From the NCBI GenBank assembly GCA_013178375.1, contig JABLXQ010000042.1, positions 1 through 54,073 on the forward strand: a DNA stretch of 54,073 nucleotides, in the 5' to 3' direction. Source of the DNA: Gammaproteobacteria bacterium. GTDB taxonomy: Bacteria > Pseudomonadota > Gammaproteobacteria > Pseudomonadales > Ketobacteraceae. Both the position numbers and the translations under genes were made by a program. Every line of letters begins with the position of its first letter. Position 1 is the stretch's first letter. The notes beneath the pieces were generated by a model, which saw nothing but the letters and a program-made list of their open reading frames with translations, ran no database searches and had not been told where the DNA came from. Below, piece by piece: positions 27,478 through 35,911 of this stretch.

Positions 27478-28731
27478 CTAAACCCGCTCGATGATGATCG
27501 CAGGCGCCATGCCGCCCGCAGCGCACATCGTAATCAAACCGCGCTTCATATCACGGCGTTCAAGCTCGTCCAGCACAGTTCCAATCAGAATCGCACCGGT
27601 CGCGCCGATGGGGTGACCCAGCGCAATTGCACCGCCATTGACGTTGATCTTGTCACGGTCGATTTTCAGATCGCGGATAAATTTCTCAACGACCACGGCA
27701 AACGCTTCGTTGACTTCCCACAGATCGATATCGGCAGGCGTCAAGCCCGCTTTGGCCAGCACCTTCAGTGCTGCTGGCACCGGAGCATTCAGCATCAGAG
27801 TAGGATCGCCCCCCATATTGGCCGTCGCCACCACCCGCGCACGGGGCTTCCAGCCCTGCTTTTGCGCATAGGCCTTGGAGGCCATCAGCAGACCGGCCGC
27901 GCCATCCACAACGCCTGATGAATTTCCCGCGTGATGGAAATGCTCAATTTTGAGATCGGGATAACGCCGGTTAATGAGCTGACGGTAGGTCGTGCCGTCG
28001 CGGTCGGCCGGCAAATCCGCAACCTTGATGAAACTCGGCTGCAGCGCGGCCAGGTCAGCCGCCGTGGTTTGCGGGCGCGGATATTCGTCACGGGCAAGAA
28101 TCACTTTTCCGCTGTCATCAATAACGGGCACGATCGACCTGTCAAAACGCCCCTCCTCAATGGCCAGTGCGGCCCGACGCTGGCTTTCCAGCGCAAAGGC
28201 ATCCAGCGCTGCGCGATCGATACCTTCCATCGACGCAATGGCATCGGCACACAATCCCTGGTGCGACTGCGGGTGACGCGCCTGCAGGCGGGCATTGCCG
28301 GTGCCAATACCCAGGGATTTAAATCCCGCTTCCATTTCCTGCTTGCTGAGTGCAGTGATCAGCGACATCATCTCTGTGCCACCCGCAATAATCACGTCTT
28401 CAAAACCGGATTTCAGCTGACCGGCGGCGAGGTTGGCAGCCGTCAACCCGCTACCGCAAAACCGGTCCAACGTAACGCCACTGGCCCTGACATCAAAACC
28501 GGCATCAAGCGCAGCCATGCGGCCCAGATCGCCGCCCTGTTTGCCTTTCTGTGCGCTGGTTCCCCAGATAACATCGTCCAGCTCCGCCGTGTTGATATTG
28601 TTGCGTTCCTGCAACGCCTTGAGGACCACAACGGCCAAATGCTGCGGATGCATGTTGGCCAACGCACCCTTGTCCATTTTGCCAATACCACGCGGAGTAC
28701 GGACGGCATCGATGATGAACGCTTCGGACAT
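27478..28731 (-). CDS. Acetyl-CoA acyltransferase (thiolase)
   Basis: A 417-residue thiolase. The acyl-accepting nucleophile is C92 in LDRFCGSGLTAAN, the GHP histidine is H373 in ALGHPIGATG, and the second cysteine is C403 in TMCAAGGM. An AGGAGA site eight bases before the ATG supports the start. It performs the CoA-dependent cleavage that ends a beta-oxidation round. The sequence looks like the degradative group with broad substrates (FadA-like). It is transcribed alone, divergent from a TetR gene, and the shared upstream region carries a candidate operator. Confidence 0.94.
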   Translation of the reverse strand: MSEAFIIDAVRTPRGIGKMDKGALANMHPQHLAVVVLKALQERNNINTAELDDVIWGTSAQKGKQGGDLGRMAALDAGFDVRASGVTLDRFCGSGLTAANLAAGQLKSGFEDVIIAGGTEMMSLITALSKQEMEAGFKSLGIGTGNARLQARHPQSHQGLCADAIASMEGIDRAALDAFALESQRRAALAIEEGRFDRSIVPVIDDSGKVILARDEYPRPQTTAADLAALQPSFIKVADLPADRDGTTYRQLINRRYPDLKIEHFHHAGNSSGVVDGAAGLLMASKAYAQKQGWKPRARVVATANMGGDPTLMLNAPVPAALKVLAKAGLTPADIDLWEVNEAFAVVVEKFIRDLKIDRDKINVNGGAIALGHPIGATGAILIGTVLDELERRDMKRGLITMCAAGGMAPAIIIERV

Positions 28732-28782
28732 ATTATTTTTCTCCTGTATGAATTCCGTAGGACGTTTACGGCGGTTTGCGCA

Positions 28783-28818
28783 TTGGATACAACTATACCA
28801 TCATTAAACTATATCCAA
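28783..28818. repeat. Inverted repeat overlapping the 28816 operator
   Basis: TTGGATA at 28783-28789 is the exact reverse complement of TATCCAA at 28812-28818, 22 bases apart. The right arm overlaps the candidate operator. It could reflect two regulator half-sites or a looping arrangement. Confidence 0.35.
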
Positions 28819-28826
28819 CATCGTTG
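28816..28826. promoter_or_regulatory. Candidate TetR-type operator CAAC-ATC-GTTG
   Basis: This copy of CAAC-N3-GTTG lies 85 bases upstream of the thiolase start and 98 bases upstream of the TetR start, flanked by AT-rich sequence (AAACTATATC before, TTCATTAG after). It is well placed for autoregulation of the TetR gene and control of the thiolase. Confidence 0.6.
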
Positions 28827-28924
28827 TTCATTAGGCGTTGCTGAGGCGTCCAATGCCCTGATTTTGCATTCATCTACGGAATTTGGGATTATTCTGCAAG
28901 CCAGCCAAGAGAGATCCATTCAGA

Positions 28925-29602
28925 ATGAAGTCTCGATCCACATCCAAGAAAAATGCAAAAACACCTGCCGCGACCGAAGACAACAAAACAGCAAAAAAGC
29001 CGGCTGCCGAAAAACGCGCCTACAACAGCGCAGTACGTCAGCAGCAAAGCAACGAGACGCGTGAACTCATCATCAGCAGTGGCGTGAAACTGGCCCACGA
29101 ATTCCCGGCGTGGGACTGGAAGAACCTGACCTTCCGTGCAGTTGGCGAGTGTGCGGGAATCAGCGAACGCACAGTCTACCGCTATTTTTCGACGGAGCAG
29201 GCACTCAAGGATGCGGTCATGCAACGACTGGTGAAAGAATCCGGGATCAATCTGAATGCCTTGTCGCTGGCCGAATTCACCGCAACCATCAAGGTCCTGT
29301 TTCGCTACATGCTGTCTTTTTCCGCCAAATCAAAGGAGCCTGAAGATCCATCGTTCAGCAGTGTCGATCAGGAACGGCGGGTAGCGTTACTGCGTTCCGT
29401 GGTTGAGGCAACGCCCGGCTGGTCGGAGGCACAACAACAGATAGTGACAGCCAGTCTGGATATCTTCTGGCAACCGTCAACCTTTGAACGCCTGCTCAAT
29501 GCCTGGAATTTCAATTCCGAACAGTCCGTGGAAACCCTCACTTGGCTTATCGATCTCGTCGAAACGGCCATCAAGGATGGACGACGCCCTGATGTTAAAT
29601 AG
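28925..29602 (+). CDS. TetR-family transcriptional regulator with basic N-terminal tail
   Basis: A 225-residue protein from the ATG at 28925, with GAGAG about 11 bases upstream; an in-frame TTG 14 codons earlier is less likely. Residues 1-45 are lysine/alanine-rich and low in complexity (KKNAKTPAATEDNKTAKKPA), which is unusual for TetR proteins. The helix-turn-helix is at about 69-88 (TFRAVGECAGISERTVYRYF). The C-terminal domain is helical and should bind an acyl-CoA or other ligand. It diverges from the thiolase across a CAAC-N3-GTTG site, making it the first candidate regulator for that motif. Confidence 0.9.
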   Translation: MKSRSTSKKNAKTPAATEDNKTAKKPAAEKRAYNSAVRQQQSNETRELIISSGVKLAHEFPAWDWKNLTFRAVGECAGISERTVYRYFSTEQALKDAVMQRLVKESGINLNALSLAEFTATIKVLFRYMLSFSAKSKEPEDPSFSSVDQERRVALLRSVVEATPGWSEAQQQIVTASLDIFWQPSTFERLLNAWNFNSEQSVETLTWLIDLVETAIKDGRRPDVK

Positions 29603-29603
29603 A

Positions 29604-29627
29604 AAACGGGAGCCTTGGCTCCCGTTT
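29604..29627. terminator. Bidirectional rho-independent terminator
   Basis: AAACGGGAGCC pairs perfectly with GGCTCCCGTTT around a two-base loop. It serves the convergent TetR and amidohydrolase genes, which end only 32 bases apart. Confidence 0.85.
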
Positions 29628-29634
29628 CGTTCGA

Positions 29635-30966
29635 TCAACCCGCCTGAACTTTCTTGGTGCCTTCCTGCGCATGATGCGCAAACATCTTCATCAAATCGCC
29701 GGACGTAATCCGCCGCGGGACTTCACCTGCCGCCAGTGGCGCTGCACCACCGTAAGAGGTCGGCGTGGTATCGACCTTGTCCTTCGCAGCCTGCACACGC
29801 AGAGCGCCCACTGTCAGATTCTGCTTCTTGACGTGCTTGAAGGGGTCGAAGTTAAACCACTTCATCGCGTTCAGATGCGTGATCTTGTTGATCTGTTCGT
29901 CCTTCAGATGCTTGATCGTTTTCCACAGGTGTTCCGGACATTCCGGCCACAGGGTATCGGAGTGAGGATAGTCGCACTCGTACGCGATGAGATCCTCATT
30001 AAGCTCGTCCAGGTTTTTCAAACCATACGGATCGTCGATAAAGCACAGCATGAAGTGCTTCTTGAACACTTCGCTCGGCAGCATCCCGTTGAAGTGATTG
30101 TGGGTCCAGAACTTGTGGCGGGAGTGGGCAAAATCCGCGCGCTCCATGAAGTATGGCACCCAGCCAATGCTGGCTTCCGACAAGGCGATCTTCAGGTTGT
30201 ACTCATGCAGTGCGGTAAGATGCAACCAGTCCGCTGCGCCAACCGCACTGGACAACGGCATGGTGGTGATCCACGCCTCGATCGGTGTTTCCATTGAAGC
30301 ATGAGGAACCGGATTACCTGCACCGATATGCAGACACAAGGTAATGTCATGCTCGGCGATTGCCTTCCACATCGGATTCCAGTACGCGTTATGAACGCTG
30401 GGCAATTCCTGCTTGGTCGGGTTCTCGTTGATGGAAACGGCCGTGCAACCTTTCGCGGCAATACGCTTGATTTCAGCGACTGTTGCATCCATGTCCCAGG
30501 TGGGCAACAGGCCACAAGGAATAAAGCGGCCGGGATACGCACCACACCATTCATCGATATGCCAGTCGTTATAGGCGCGCAGGTGTTTCAGTGCCAGCTT
30601 CTTGTCTGCTGCCTTGTGAAAACGGCCACCATCGAAACCGACGCAGGTACCGAAGTTGAGCGACGCCGCCACACCATTGACGTTCATGTCATCGATGCGG
30701 GCGTGAACGTTGTAAACACCTTTGCGCATTTCTTCCAGCGAATTGGGTTCCATGCCGTACTCTTCCAGAGGACGACCAACCACCGCGTTAAGTCCCACTG
30801 ACGGCATGTACATACCCTGGTATGTCCAGTAGCTCTTGCCATCTTTATCGGTATTGAATTTGGGGGCAGTTTTCAGATCATCTGCCGACAAATGCTTGTC
30901 AAACATATCAGGTGGCTCGGTAATGTGATCATCAACGCTAATGATCACCATATCGTTCATTTCCAT
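29635..30966 (-). CDS. Amidohydrolase-2 family metal-dependent hydrolase/decarboxylase
   Basis: A 443-residue protein from the ATG at 30966, chosen because AGAGGA lies seven bases upstream. It starts MEMNDMVIISVDDHITEPPDMF, the usual N-terminus of the PF04909-type TIM-barrel hydrolases, in which D12/D13 and H14 contribute to the metal site. Later landmarks are CLHIGAGNPVPHASMETP and CDYPHSDTLWPECPEH, with the conserved aspartate. Members include ACMS and resorcylate decarboxylases and many enzymes of unknown substrate. It is the last gene of the long operon beginning at 36823, 112 bases after the DUF2889 gene. Confidence 0.88.
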   Translation of the reverse strand: MEMNDMVIISVDDHITEPPDMFDKHLSADDLKTAPKFNTDKDGKSYWTYQGMYMPSVGLNAVVGRPLEEYGMEPNSLEEMRKGVYNVHARIDDMNVNGVAASLNFGTCVGFDGGRFHKAADKKLALKHLRAYNDWHIDEWCGAYPGRFIPCGLLPTWDMDATVAEIKRIAAKGCTAVSINENPTKQELPSVHNAYWNPMWKAIAEHDITLCLHIGAGNPVPHASMETPIEAWITTMPLSSAVGAADWLHLTALHEYNLKIALSEASIGWVPYFMERADFAHSRHKFWTHNHFNGMLPSEVFKKHFMLCFIDDPYGLKNLDELNEDLIAYECDYPHSDTLWPECPEHLWKTIKHLKDEQINKITHLNAMKWFNFDPFKHVKKQNLTVGALRVQAAKDKVDTTPTSYGGAAPLAAGEVPRRITSGDLMKMFAHHAQEGTKKVQAG

Positions 30967-31078
30967 GATTCTATCCTCTGGGTTTGTCTCTACTTGAGTT
31001 CTATTTTTCAAACTCTTATTTGTTTTGTCGTTGGAGAATTCTGGGTTCAATGTTCTCTGTCAAACAGCCGGTTCTCAG

Positions 31079-31798
31079 TCAAACAACAGTCTTGCATTCG
31101 TCGAGCGGGCGCCCTGCCCTGCGGCTGAAATCCCGTATCTTGCCAACCCGTTTTGCCACTACCGCCCGTTCGGGCTGAAAGGTGTAACAGCTTGGCGGCA
31201 TTCCGGTGGCATCCGACTGCTTCTCCAGCGGGATAATCCGGCCGTTCGCCAGCATGTTGCCCCACTGCAGCAGGCGGGCCGGTTCCTGCAGCGCGGGTTC
31301 CAGGGTTTCGATCCAGGACCGCAACTTGTCCAGCCTTATGCCTGCCGCTTCATCCGGCTTCACAATCTGGAAACCTGACTCGATCCAGGTCAGCAGCGTT
31401 TCATCATTCCGGCGCACTTCGGCGCGACGCTGGTTATCAATTGGATCTGAAACCAGAACGTCATAGATCGTCTGTGTCTGATCCGTCGCATGACTCGCCG
31501 CCAACAGCGCCAGATCGTACAAATGGGTGCAGTTCGCCTTTTTTTCCCCGCGCTTGTGAAACAGGGCCAACGCAACACCGGTAAATGTTTGCACCAGACC
31601 ATCGGCCGCGCCCGGACAGGTCGACCAGGGTGCGCGGCGCATATCAGGTACAATTCGCAGCGCCTTTTCGCCGTCATGATGTACAACGACACTCATGCAG
31701 TGGAAATCATCTTCCACTTCTGCCTGCACGGCATTTGGCGAAGGCGTCAACCGGAAGCGACGCCAGAACCCCGTGTGCTGCTGCGTCACCTTGATCAA
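31079..31798 (-). CDS. DUF2889-family protein, function unknown
   Basis: A 239-residue protein that I recognise as DUF2889 from its layout: an early RRFRL motif, VEDDFHCMSVVVHHDG, APWSTCPGA and a central FTGVALAL. Conserved polar residues (the DD-x-H motif and the Cys in STCPGA) could form an active site. No signal peptide or membrane segment is seen. The start is probably the TTG at 31798, which overlaps the TGA of the upstream thiolase-like gene by three bases; GTG 31789 is an alternative. This overlap implies translational coupling to the Ltp2-like protein. Its function is unknown; a role in the same cleavage step is my inference. Confidence 0.8.
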   Translation of the reverse strand: MIKVTQQHTGFWRRFRLTPSPNAVQAEVEDDFHCMSVVVHHDGEKALRIVPDMRRAPWSTCPGAADGLVQTFTGVALALFHKRGEKKANCTHLYDLALLAASHATDQTQTIYDVLVSDPIDNQRRAEVRRNDETLLTWIESGFQIVKPDEAAGIRLDKLRSWIETLEPALQEPARLLQWGNMLANGRIIPLEKQSDATGMPPSCYTFQPERAVVAKRVGKIRDFSRRAGRPLDECKTVV

Positions 31799-32958
31799 TC
31801 CCGCGCGAGAAGCAGTGCCGTTGCGAGCGGCCCGCCTCCCGATGTTGCGACAGCGACCTTGGGATTGCCTTTGATCTGGCGCTCGCCACCCAAACCACGC
31901 AATTGCACGACCGCTTCATGGGCAAAACCAAAACCGTGCAGACGACCGCCTGCGATCTGGCCACCAAACGTATTCAAAGGTAATTCACCATCCAGTGCGA
32001 TACGCTTGCCGCCTTCGATGAATCGCCCGCCTTCCCCTACATCACAGAAGCCCAGGGCTTCCAGCCAGGTAAGTGCGAGAAAACTGAAACCGTCGTAAAG
32101 TTGCGCGGTGTCGACATCGGCAGGTTTGTAGTCGGTTCGCTTCCACAAATCCCGGCCGGTCGCATAGGAGGCCATCCATTCCGCCTGGTCCCAGCTGTGG
32201 CGATCCACACTACCCGCCATCGCGGCAATGCGAATCGGCGTACATTTCACTTCGTCGAGGGCTTCTCCCGCCGAGACAATCAGGACCGTCGAGGCGTCAG
32301 TGTAGCGATCGCAATCAAGCAGACAGAGTGGCTCAGCCACCATGCGCGACGACAGATACTCATCCATCGTCAACGGCTCGCGCACCAGGGCACGCGGATT
32401 GAGCAGCGCATTGGCCCGATCCGTCAGGGCAATCTGCGCCAGCTGCTCACGGGTCAAACGGTATTTTTTGACATGCCGCATCGCGTACTGCGCAAACCAG
32501 GTTGCAGGCGACAAGGCATTGAACGGTGCTGTCCACTGCGCCGAGCCTTCCACCCGATCGCGCCGCTGCATGGGATATTCCTCGGGACGCGCCAGAGCAG
32601 CTGCTTCATATACGGTGCGATAACAAATGACGTGACGCGCCTGGCCGGTGCGAATGGCACCGACCGCCGCCACCACGGCACCCAGTTGCGAACTGATCTC
32701 TCCGCCGCCGGCATACCAAGTCGCCTTGATACCGAGGGCGTCGATCAGCTCGTCGGCACCGATGGGTGAAAAACCCAGCATCTGCGGTACGCGTCCAGGA
32801 TAAGTGGAAACGCCGTCGATCTGTGCGATGGACAAGCCAGCCTCATCCAGCGCCTCTTTAACGGCATCAACCGTCAACAGCAACGGATGCCGCAGCAGAT
32901 TTTTACCAATCTCGGATTGGCCAATCCCGGTGATATAAGCTTCGTTATTCTTGTTCAT
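31795..32958 (-). CDS. Thiolase-fold lipid-transfer protein-like enzyme, probable retro-aldolase (Ltp2-like)
   Basis: A 387-residue member of the SCP-x/lipid-transfer branch of thiolases. At the usual nucleophile position it reads WYAGGGEISSQLG, with no cysteine. The GHP motif is replaced by GGRLHGFGFAHEAVVQLRG (338-354). Claisen thiolase chemistry is therefore unlikely. Y288 in QLYDGFSF may match an active tyrosine of the actinobacterial steroid aldolase Ltp2. Ltp2 needs a DUF35 partner, and a DUF35 gene lies four bases upstream. The expected reaction is retro-aldol cleavage of a 3-hydroxyacyl-CoA whose beta carbon is tertiary. The reaction is inferred from family and context. Confidence 0.82.
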   Translation of the reverse strand: MNKNNEAYITGIGQSEIGKNLLRHPLLLTVDAVKEALDEAGLSIAQIDGVSTYPGRVPQMLGFSPIGADELIDALGIKATWYAGGGEISSQLGAVVAAVGAIRTGQARHVICYRTVYEAAALARPEEYPMQRRDRVEGSAQWTAPFNALSPATWFAQYAMRHVKKYRLTREQLAQIALTDRANALLNPRALVREPLTMDEYLSSRMVAEPLCLLDCDRYTDASTVLIVSAGEALDEVKCTPIRIAAMAGSVDRHSWDQAEWMASYATGRDLWKRTDYKPADVDTAQLYDGFSFLALTWLEALGFCDVGEGGRFIEGGKRIALDGELPLNTFGGQIAGGRLHGFGFAHEAVVQLRGLGGERQIKGNPKVAVATSGGGPLATALLLARD

Positions 32959-32962
32959 CAGG

Positions 32963-33358
32963 CTATGCCGTCTTCACAAAAAGCGGCAGGAAAATGTCGT
33001 CCTGCTTTTCAAATGTAACCTGCACCCGGTCGCCGATATCAACTTCACTCACCTCACATCCCACGATGTTGGTAGTCAGATAAACGCCGGGCGCGTCGTC
33101 CAACTCAACGCGCGCAATCACAAAAGGCACCTCCATCTTCGGGTGCCATTTCTGGTGATTGATGGTGAAGGTATCCACTACGCCGGTGCCTGAAACCGCT
33201 TTGGTCGCGACATGGTCAGACAGACAATGCCGGCACACCGGACGTGGCGGGTGGAAAAATGTGCCGCAGTCATTGCAGCACATGATACGGAGCTCACCCT
33301 GCTCGCCACCGGTCCAAAAATCGCGGTTTATTGAATCCAGTCTGGGCAATGGGCGCAT
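32963..33358 (-). CDS. DUF35 zinc-ribbon/OB-fold protein, partner of the thiolase-like enzyme
   Basis: A 131-residue protein. The N-terminal zinc ribbon uses C28-x2-C31-x10-C42-x2-C45 (CNDCGTFFHPPRPVCRHC). The rest is an OB-fold with VVDTFTINHQKW and the ending VTFEKQDDIFLPLF. DUF35 proteins bind thiolase-fold or MaoC partners, and in steroid degradation they complete the Ltp2 aldolase active complex. The stop lies four bases before the Ltp2-like start, a tight arrangement for a two-protein complex. Unlike actinobacterial ChsH2, there is no fused MaoC domain here. Confidence 0.92.
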   Translation of the reverse strand: MRPLPRLDSINRDFWTGGEQGELRIMCCNDCGTFFHPPRPVCRHCLSDHVATKAVSGTGVVDTFTINHQKWHPKMEVPFVIARVELDDAPGVYLTTNIVGCEVSEVDIGDRVQVTFEKQDDIFLPLFVKTA

Positions 33359-33384
33359 ACGTGATCTCTCACCTCACACTATTT

Positions 33385-33507
33385 TTATTTCTGTCTGGCC
33401 ATCAAGGCGGACATATCCACTTGCCCGGTGACCATGGCACCCATGAAGCCACCATCAACGGCCAGATTGACGCCATTGATAAAGCTGGCAGCATCGCTGT
33501 TGCTATC
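33385..33507 (-). pseudogene. Remnant of an SDR gene (C-terminal 40 codons only)
   Basis: On the minus strand, 40 codons ending in TAA read SDAASFINGVNLAVDGGF, then MGAMVTGQVDMSALMARQK. This is the standard SDR tail with the TG/NG-x3-xVDGG motif. Three codons upstream an in-frame TAA closes the frame, and no SDR body follows, so the first ~210 residues are gone. The fragment sits in the gap between the ACAD pair and the DUF35 gene, suggesting deletion of a former operon member. No complete SDR in the window has this exact tail. Confidence 0.75.
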
Positions 33508-33611
33508 CTGCCATTAATGAACACCATTGATGATTACTATAAAGCAAGCAAAAAGGATAGTCCACTCGCCAATACTGCCGGATTTTCCCTACAAAATCAG
33601 TTGTTGCTTAA

Positions 33612-34649
33612 TCACTTAGTGTTCGCAAGCAGGCCAAGCGCCAGCTCTGCCGCATAGGCATTGGCGGACCCACTTAACTGCTCGCTCAGCAAGGAACGCT
33701 TCAGAAACAGGTGGCATGGATGTTCATCTGCCATGCCGATTCCGCCATGCAACTGCAGACAATCTTCGGCGACACGCGCGAACGTCGACGTGGCCAGCAG
33801 CTTGGCACCCATTGACTTGTGCCTTGCGTCTGCGGAATCCAGGCTGTCGCCCACCCGTCGTAACCCGTCAGCAAGCATTGCCTCGGCCGCAGCAATGGAG
33901 GCTTTCATGTCGGCGCAGCGGTGCTTGAGCGCCTGAAACATGGCCAGAGGCCGCTTGAACTGGACGCGTGTTTGCAGATGCTCAACGGTCAGATCCAGCA
34001 ACGCACTGGCACCACCGATTGCATCGGCTGCCAGCGCAAAATCCCGTTGTGCCAGTAACCGCTGAATCAGAACCCCGGCATCTGCCCCTTCCGCCAGAAT
34101 GGTCTGGTCCGCCAAATCAACGCTCGCCAAACGCACATCAAACAGTCGCCTGGTCTGGTCCCAGGTGGGTCTGGCAACGATCTCGACACCCTGCTGATCA
34201 AGTGCAACCAGGGCAACGACATCATTGCACGCGGTCCACACCAGAATATGACTGGCGCTATCTGCTGATTGAACACCAATGGACGTGCCATCAAGACGAT
34301 TGCCGTTCGCGCGAATTCCACACTCGGCCAGCGACGCCGTTATAAGCTCGCCGCCAACCAGACGCTCCAGCCAGCTATCACGCTCCACCAGATCCGATTG
34401 GCAAATCGCATCAACTGCCAGCATGGCCGGCAAGTAGGGCGCGGTGGACAGACGACGCCCCAGCTCCGCGTGCATGGTGCTGGCTCCCGGGATGCCCGCC
34501 TCCAAACCGCCAAGCGCTTCAGGAACCGCCACCAGTAACCAGCCCAGCTCAACGATCTGGGCCCAGATTGCCTCCTCGGCCGCCGCCAATCCGGCACCAT
34601 CCAACACCCGCCGGGCAGAATCCTGCAGTTCAGTCAATTCAACGCTCAT
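33612..34649 (-). CDS. Acyl-CoA dehydrogenase, small/beta-type subunit
   Basis: A 345-residue ACAD-like protein that lacks the canonical YEGT ending and instead has CLQLHGGIGMADEHPCHLFLKR near the C-terminus. The N-terminal helical domain (LGWLLVAVPEALGGLEAG) and C-terminal helical domain are present; the middle beta domain is divergent. Its ATG overlaps the stop of the preceding ACAD by four bases. This matches the heteromeric alpha2beta2 ACADs of steroid side-chain degradation (ChsE1-ChsE2 type), so the two genes probably encode one enzyme that introduces an alpha-beta double bond into a branched or ring-bearing acyl-CoA. Confidence 0.9.
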   Translation of the reverse strand: MSVELTELQDSARRVLDGAGLAAAEEAIWAQIVELGWLLVAVPEALGGLEAGIPGASTMHAELGRRLSTAPYLPAMLAVDAICQSDLVERDSWLERLVGGELITASLAECGIRANGNRLDGTSIGVQSADSASHILVWTACNDVVALVALDQQGVEIVARPTWDQTRRLFDVRLASVDLADQTILAEGADAGVLIQRLLAQRDFALAADAIGGASALLDLTVEHLQTRVQFKRPLAMFQALKHRCADMKASIAAAEAMLADGLRRVGDSLDSADARHKSMGAKLLATSTFARVAEDCLQLHGGIGMADEHPCHLFLKRSLLSEQLSGSANAYAAELALGLLANTK

Positions 34650-35872
34650 GCCTTGCCCTCCGCCAGCTGCCAGCCCTTCGGCTCGCGGGGCATGCCAAGC
34701 ATCCTCTCGGCAATAATGTTGCGCTGGATCTCATTGCTGCCACCGGCAATGGACCAGTTGTAGGAATTCATGAAATCGAGCGTCCAATTACCGGTTTCCT
34801 GCGTAGCGCCGCGCATGAATCCTGAATAATACTGCCCCGCCAATCCGCTCACCCGCACGCCCAGCGCGGAGAACTCACGCAGGGTTTTGGCGTAGCACAG
34901 CTTGACAATGGAAGCATCACCGACCTCCTCCGTTCCGGAAATCCGCTTCATCAAGTACTGATCCGCAAGCGCGCAGGCCGCATCGACGTTGACGATGAGA
35001 TTGCCCAGATCACGGTGCACCACCGGATCATCCTGACAGCCGCGTTCGCGCATCGTGTTGACGAGCATGGGCAACGCGTAGCGCATGCGCTGGGTCAACT
35101 CCACCAGCGTCAAACCCCGCTCGGACGCCAGGGTTGCCTGCGCCACCGCCCAGCCCTCTCCTTCCGCCCCGACACGATCCACCACGGGAACTTCGACGTC
35201 GTCGAAAAAAATCTCGGCAAATTCATCGTCGCCGGTAATCTGGGAGATGGGTCGCACCGACACGCCTTTGGCTTTCATGTCCAGCAACAGGTAGGTCAAA
35301 CCCGCCTGCGGCGGCCCGGAATTGTCAGTCCGGGCGAGCAAGAGACAATAGTCCGCGTACTGCGCCATGGTCGACCAGATTTTCTGACCATTGATGATGT
35401 AGCGATCGCCCCGCCGTTCTGCCCGGGTTCGCAGCGATGCCAGATCCGAACCGGCGTTAGGCTCGGAAAATCCCTGACACCAGATCTCACCCTTCAGAAT
35501 CCCTTGCAGATATTTTTCCCGCTGCTGGTCTGTACCACACTCAAACAACGTGCAGGCCGCGTGATACAGGGCCACAAAATAGAGAATCAGCCGCGGCGCA
35601 TCCGCACGCGCCACTTCCTCGAAAATCACTTTCTGTTCTGCCAGGGAACGACCACCGCCGAGCCAGCCTTCAGGCCAGTGAGGCGTGGCATAACCGGCCT
35701 GCGACAACTTTTCAAACCAGTCTTTTTGCAGCGCGACAAAACTGTCCTGCCCGACATTGGTCATGGCATCGCGCCAGCCAGCGGGCACATTCTTGCGCAA
35801 CCAGGCACGCACATCTTGACGCAATGATTCAATACTGTCAGTGCTACCTTCGATACCGCCATCTGCTTTCAT
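34646..35872 (-). CDS. Acyl-CoA dehydrogenase, large/alpha-type subunit
   Basis: A 408-residue ACAD. Landmarks are HWPEGWLGGGRSLAEQ, WCQGFSEPNAGSDLASLRTRAERRGD (FAD/substrate region), GQKIWSTMAQYADYCLLLART and a C-terminal AGGSNEIQRNIIAERMLGMPR. The position of the usual catalytic glutamate (YEGT) is Gly, as in ACADs that use a glutamate elsewhere. It is followed by the beta-type gene with a four-base overlap. Electrons should pass to ETF. It is the second gene of the operon that starts with the SDR at 36823, 39 bases upstream. Confidence 0.92.
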   Translation of the reverse strand: MKADGGIEGSTDSIESLRQDVRAWLRKNVPAGWRDAMTNVGQDSFVALQKDWFEKLSQAGYATPHWPEGWLGGGRSLAEQKVIFEEVARADAPRLILYFVALYHAACTLFECGTDQQREKYLQGILKGEIWCQGFSEPNAGSDLASLRTRAERRGDRYIINGQKIWSTMAQYADYCLLLARTDNSGPPQAGLTYLLLDMKAKGVSVRPISQITGDDEFAEIFFDDVEVPVVDRVGAEGEGWAVAQATLASERGLTLVELTQRMRYALPMLVNTMRERGCQDDPVVHRDLGNLIVNVDAACALADQYLMKRISGTEEVGDASIVKLCYAKTLREFSALGVRVSGLAGQYYSGFMRGATQETGNWTLDFMNSYNWSIAGGSNEIQRNIIAERMLGMPREPKGWQLAEGKA

Positions 35873-35911
35873 GCAACAGCCTTATGAACACTTGGATCTG
35901 GACGTTTCGGA

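Noticed and set aside
27931-29064. 377-codon open frame antisense to the thiolase and running into the TetR gene
   Set aside because: No recognisable motif, and it conflicts with two strongly supported genes and their promoter region.
33520-33545. Possible fifth operator (AACACCATTGATGATT) upstream of the DUF35 gene
   Set aside because: Only one half resembles the motif, and the GTTG arm is absent.
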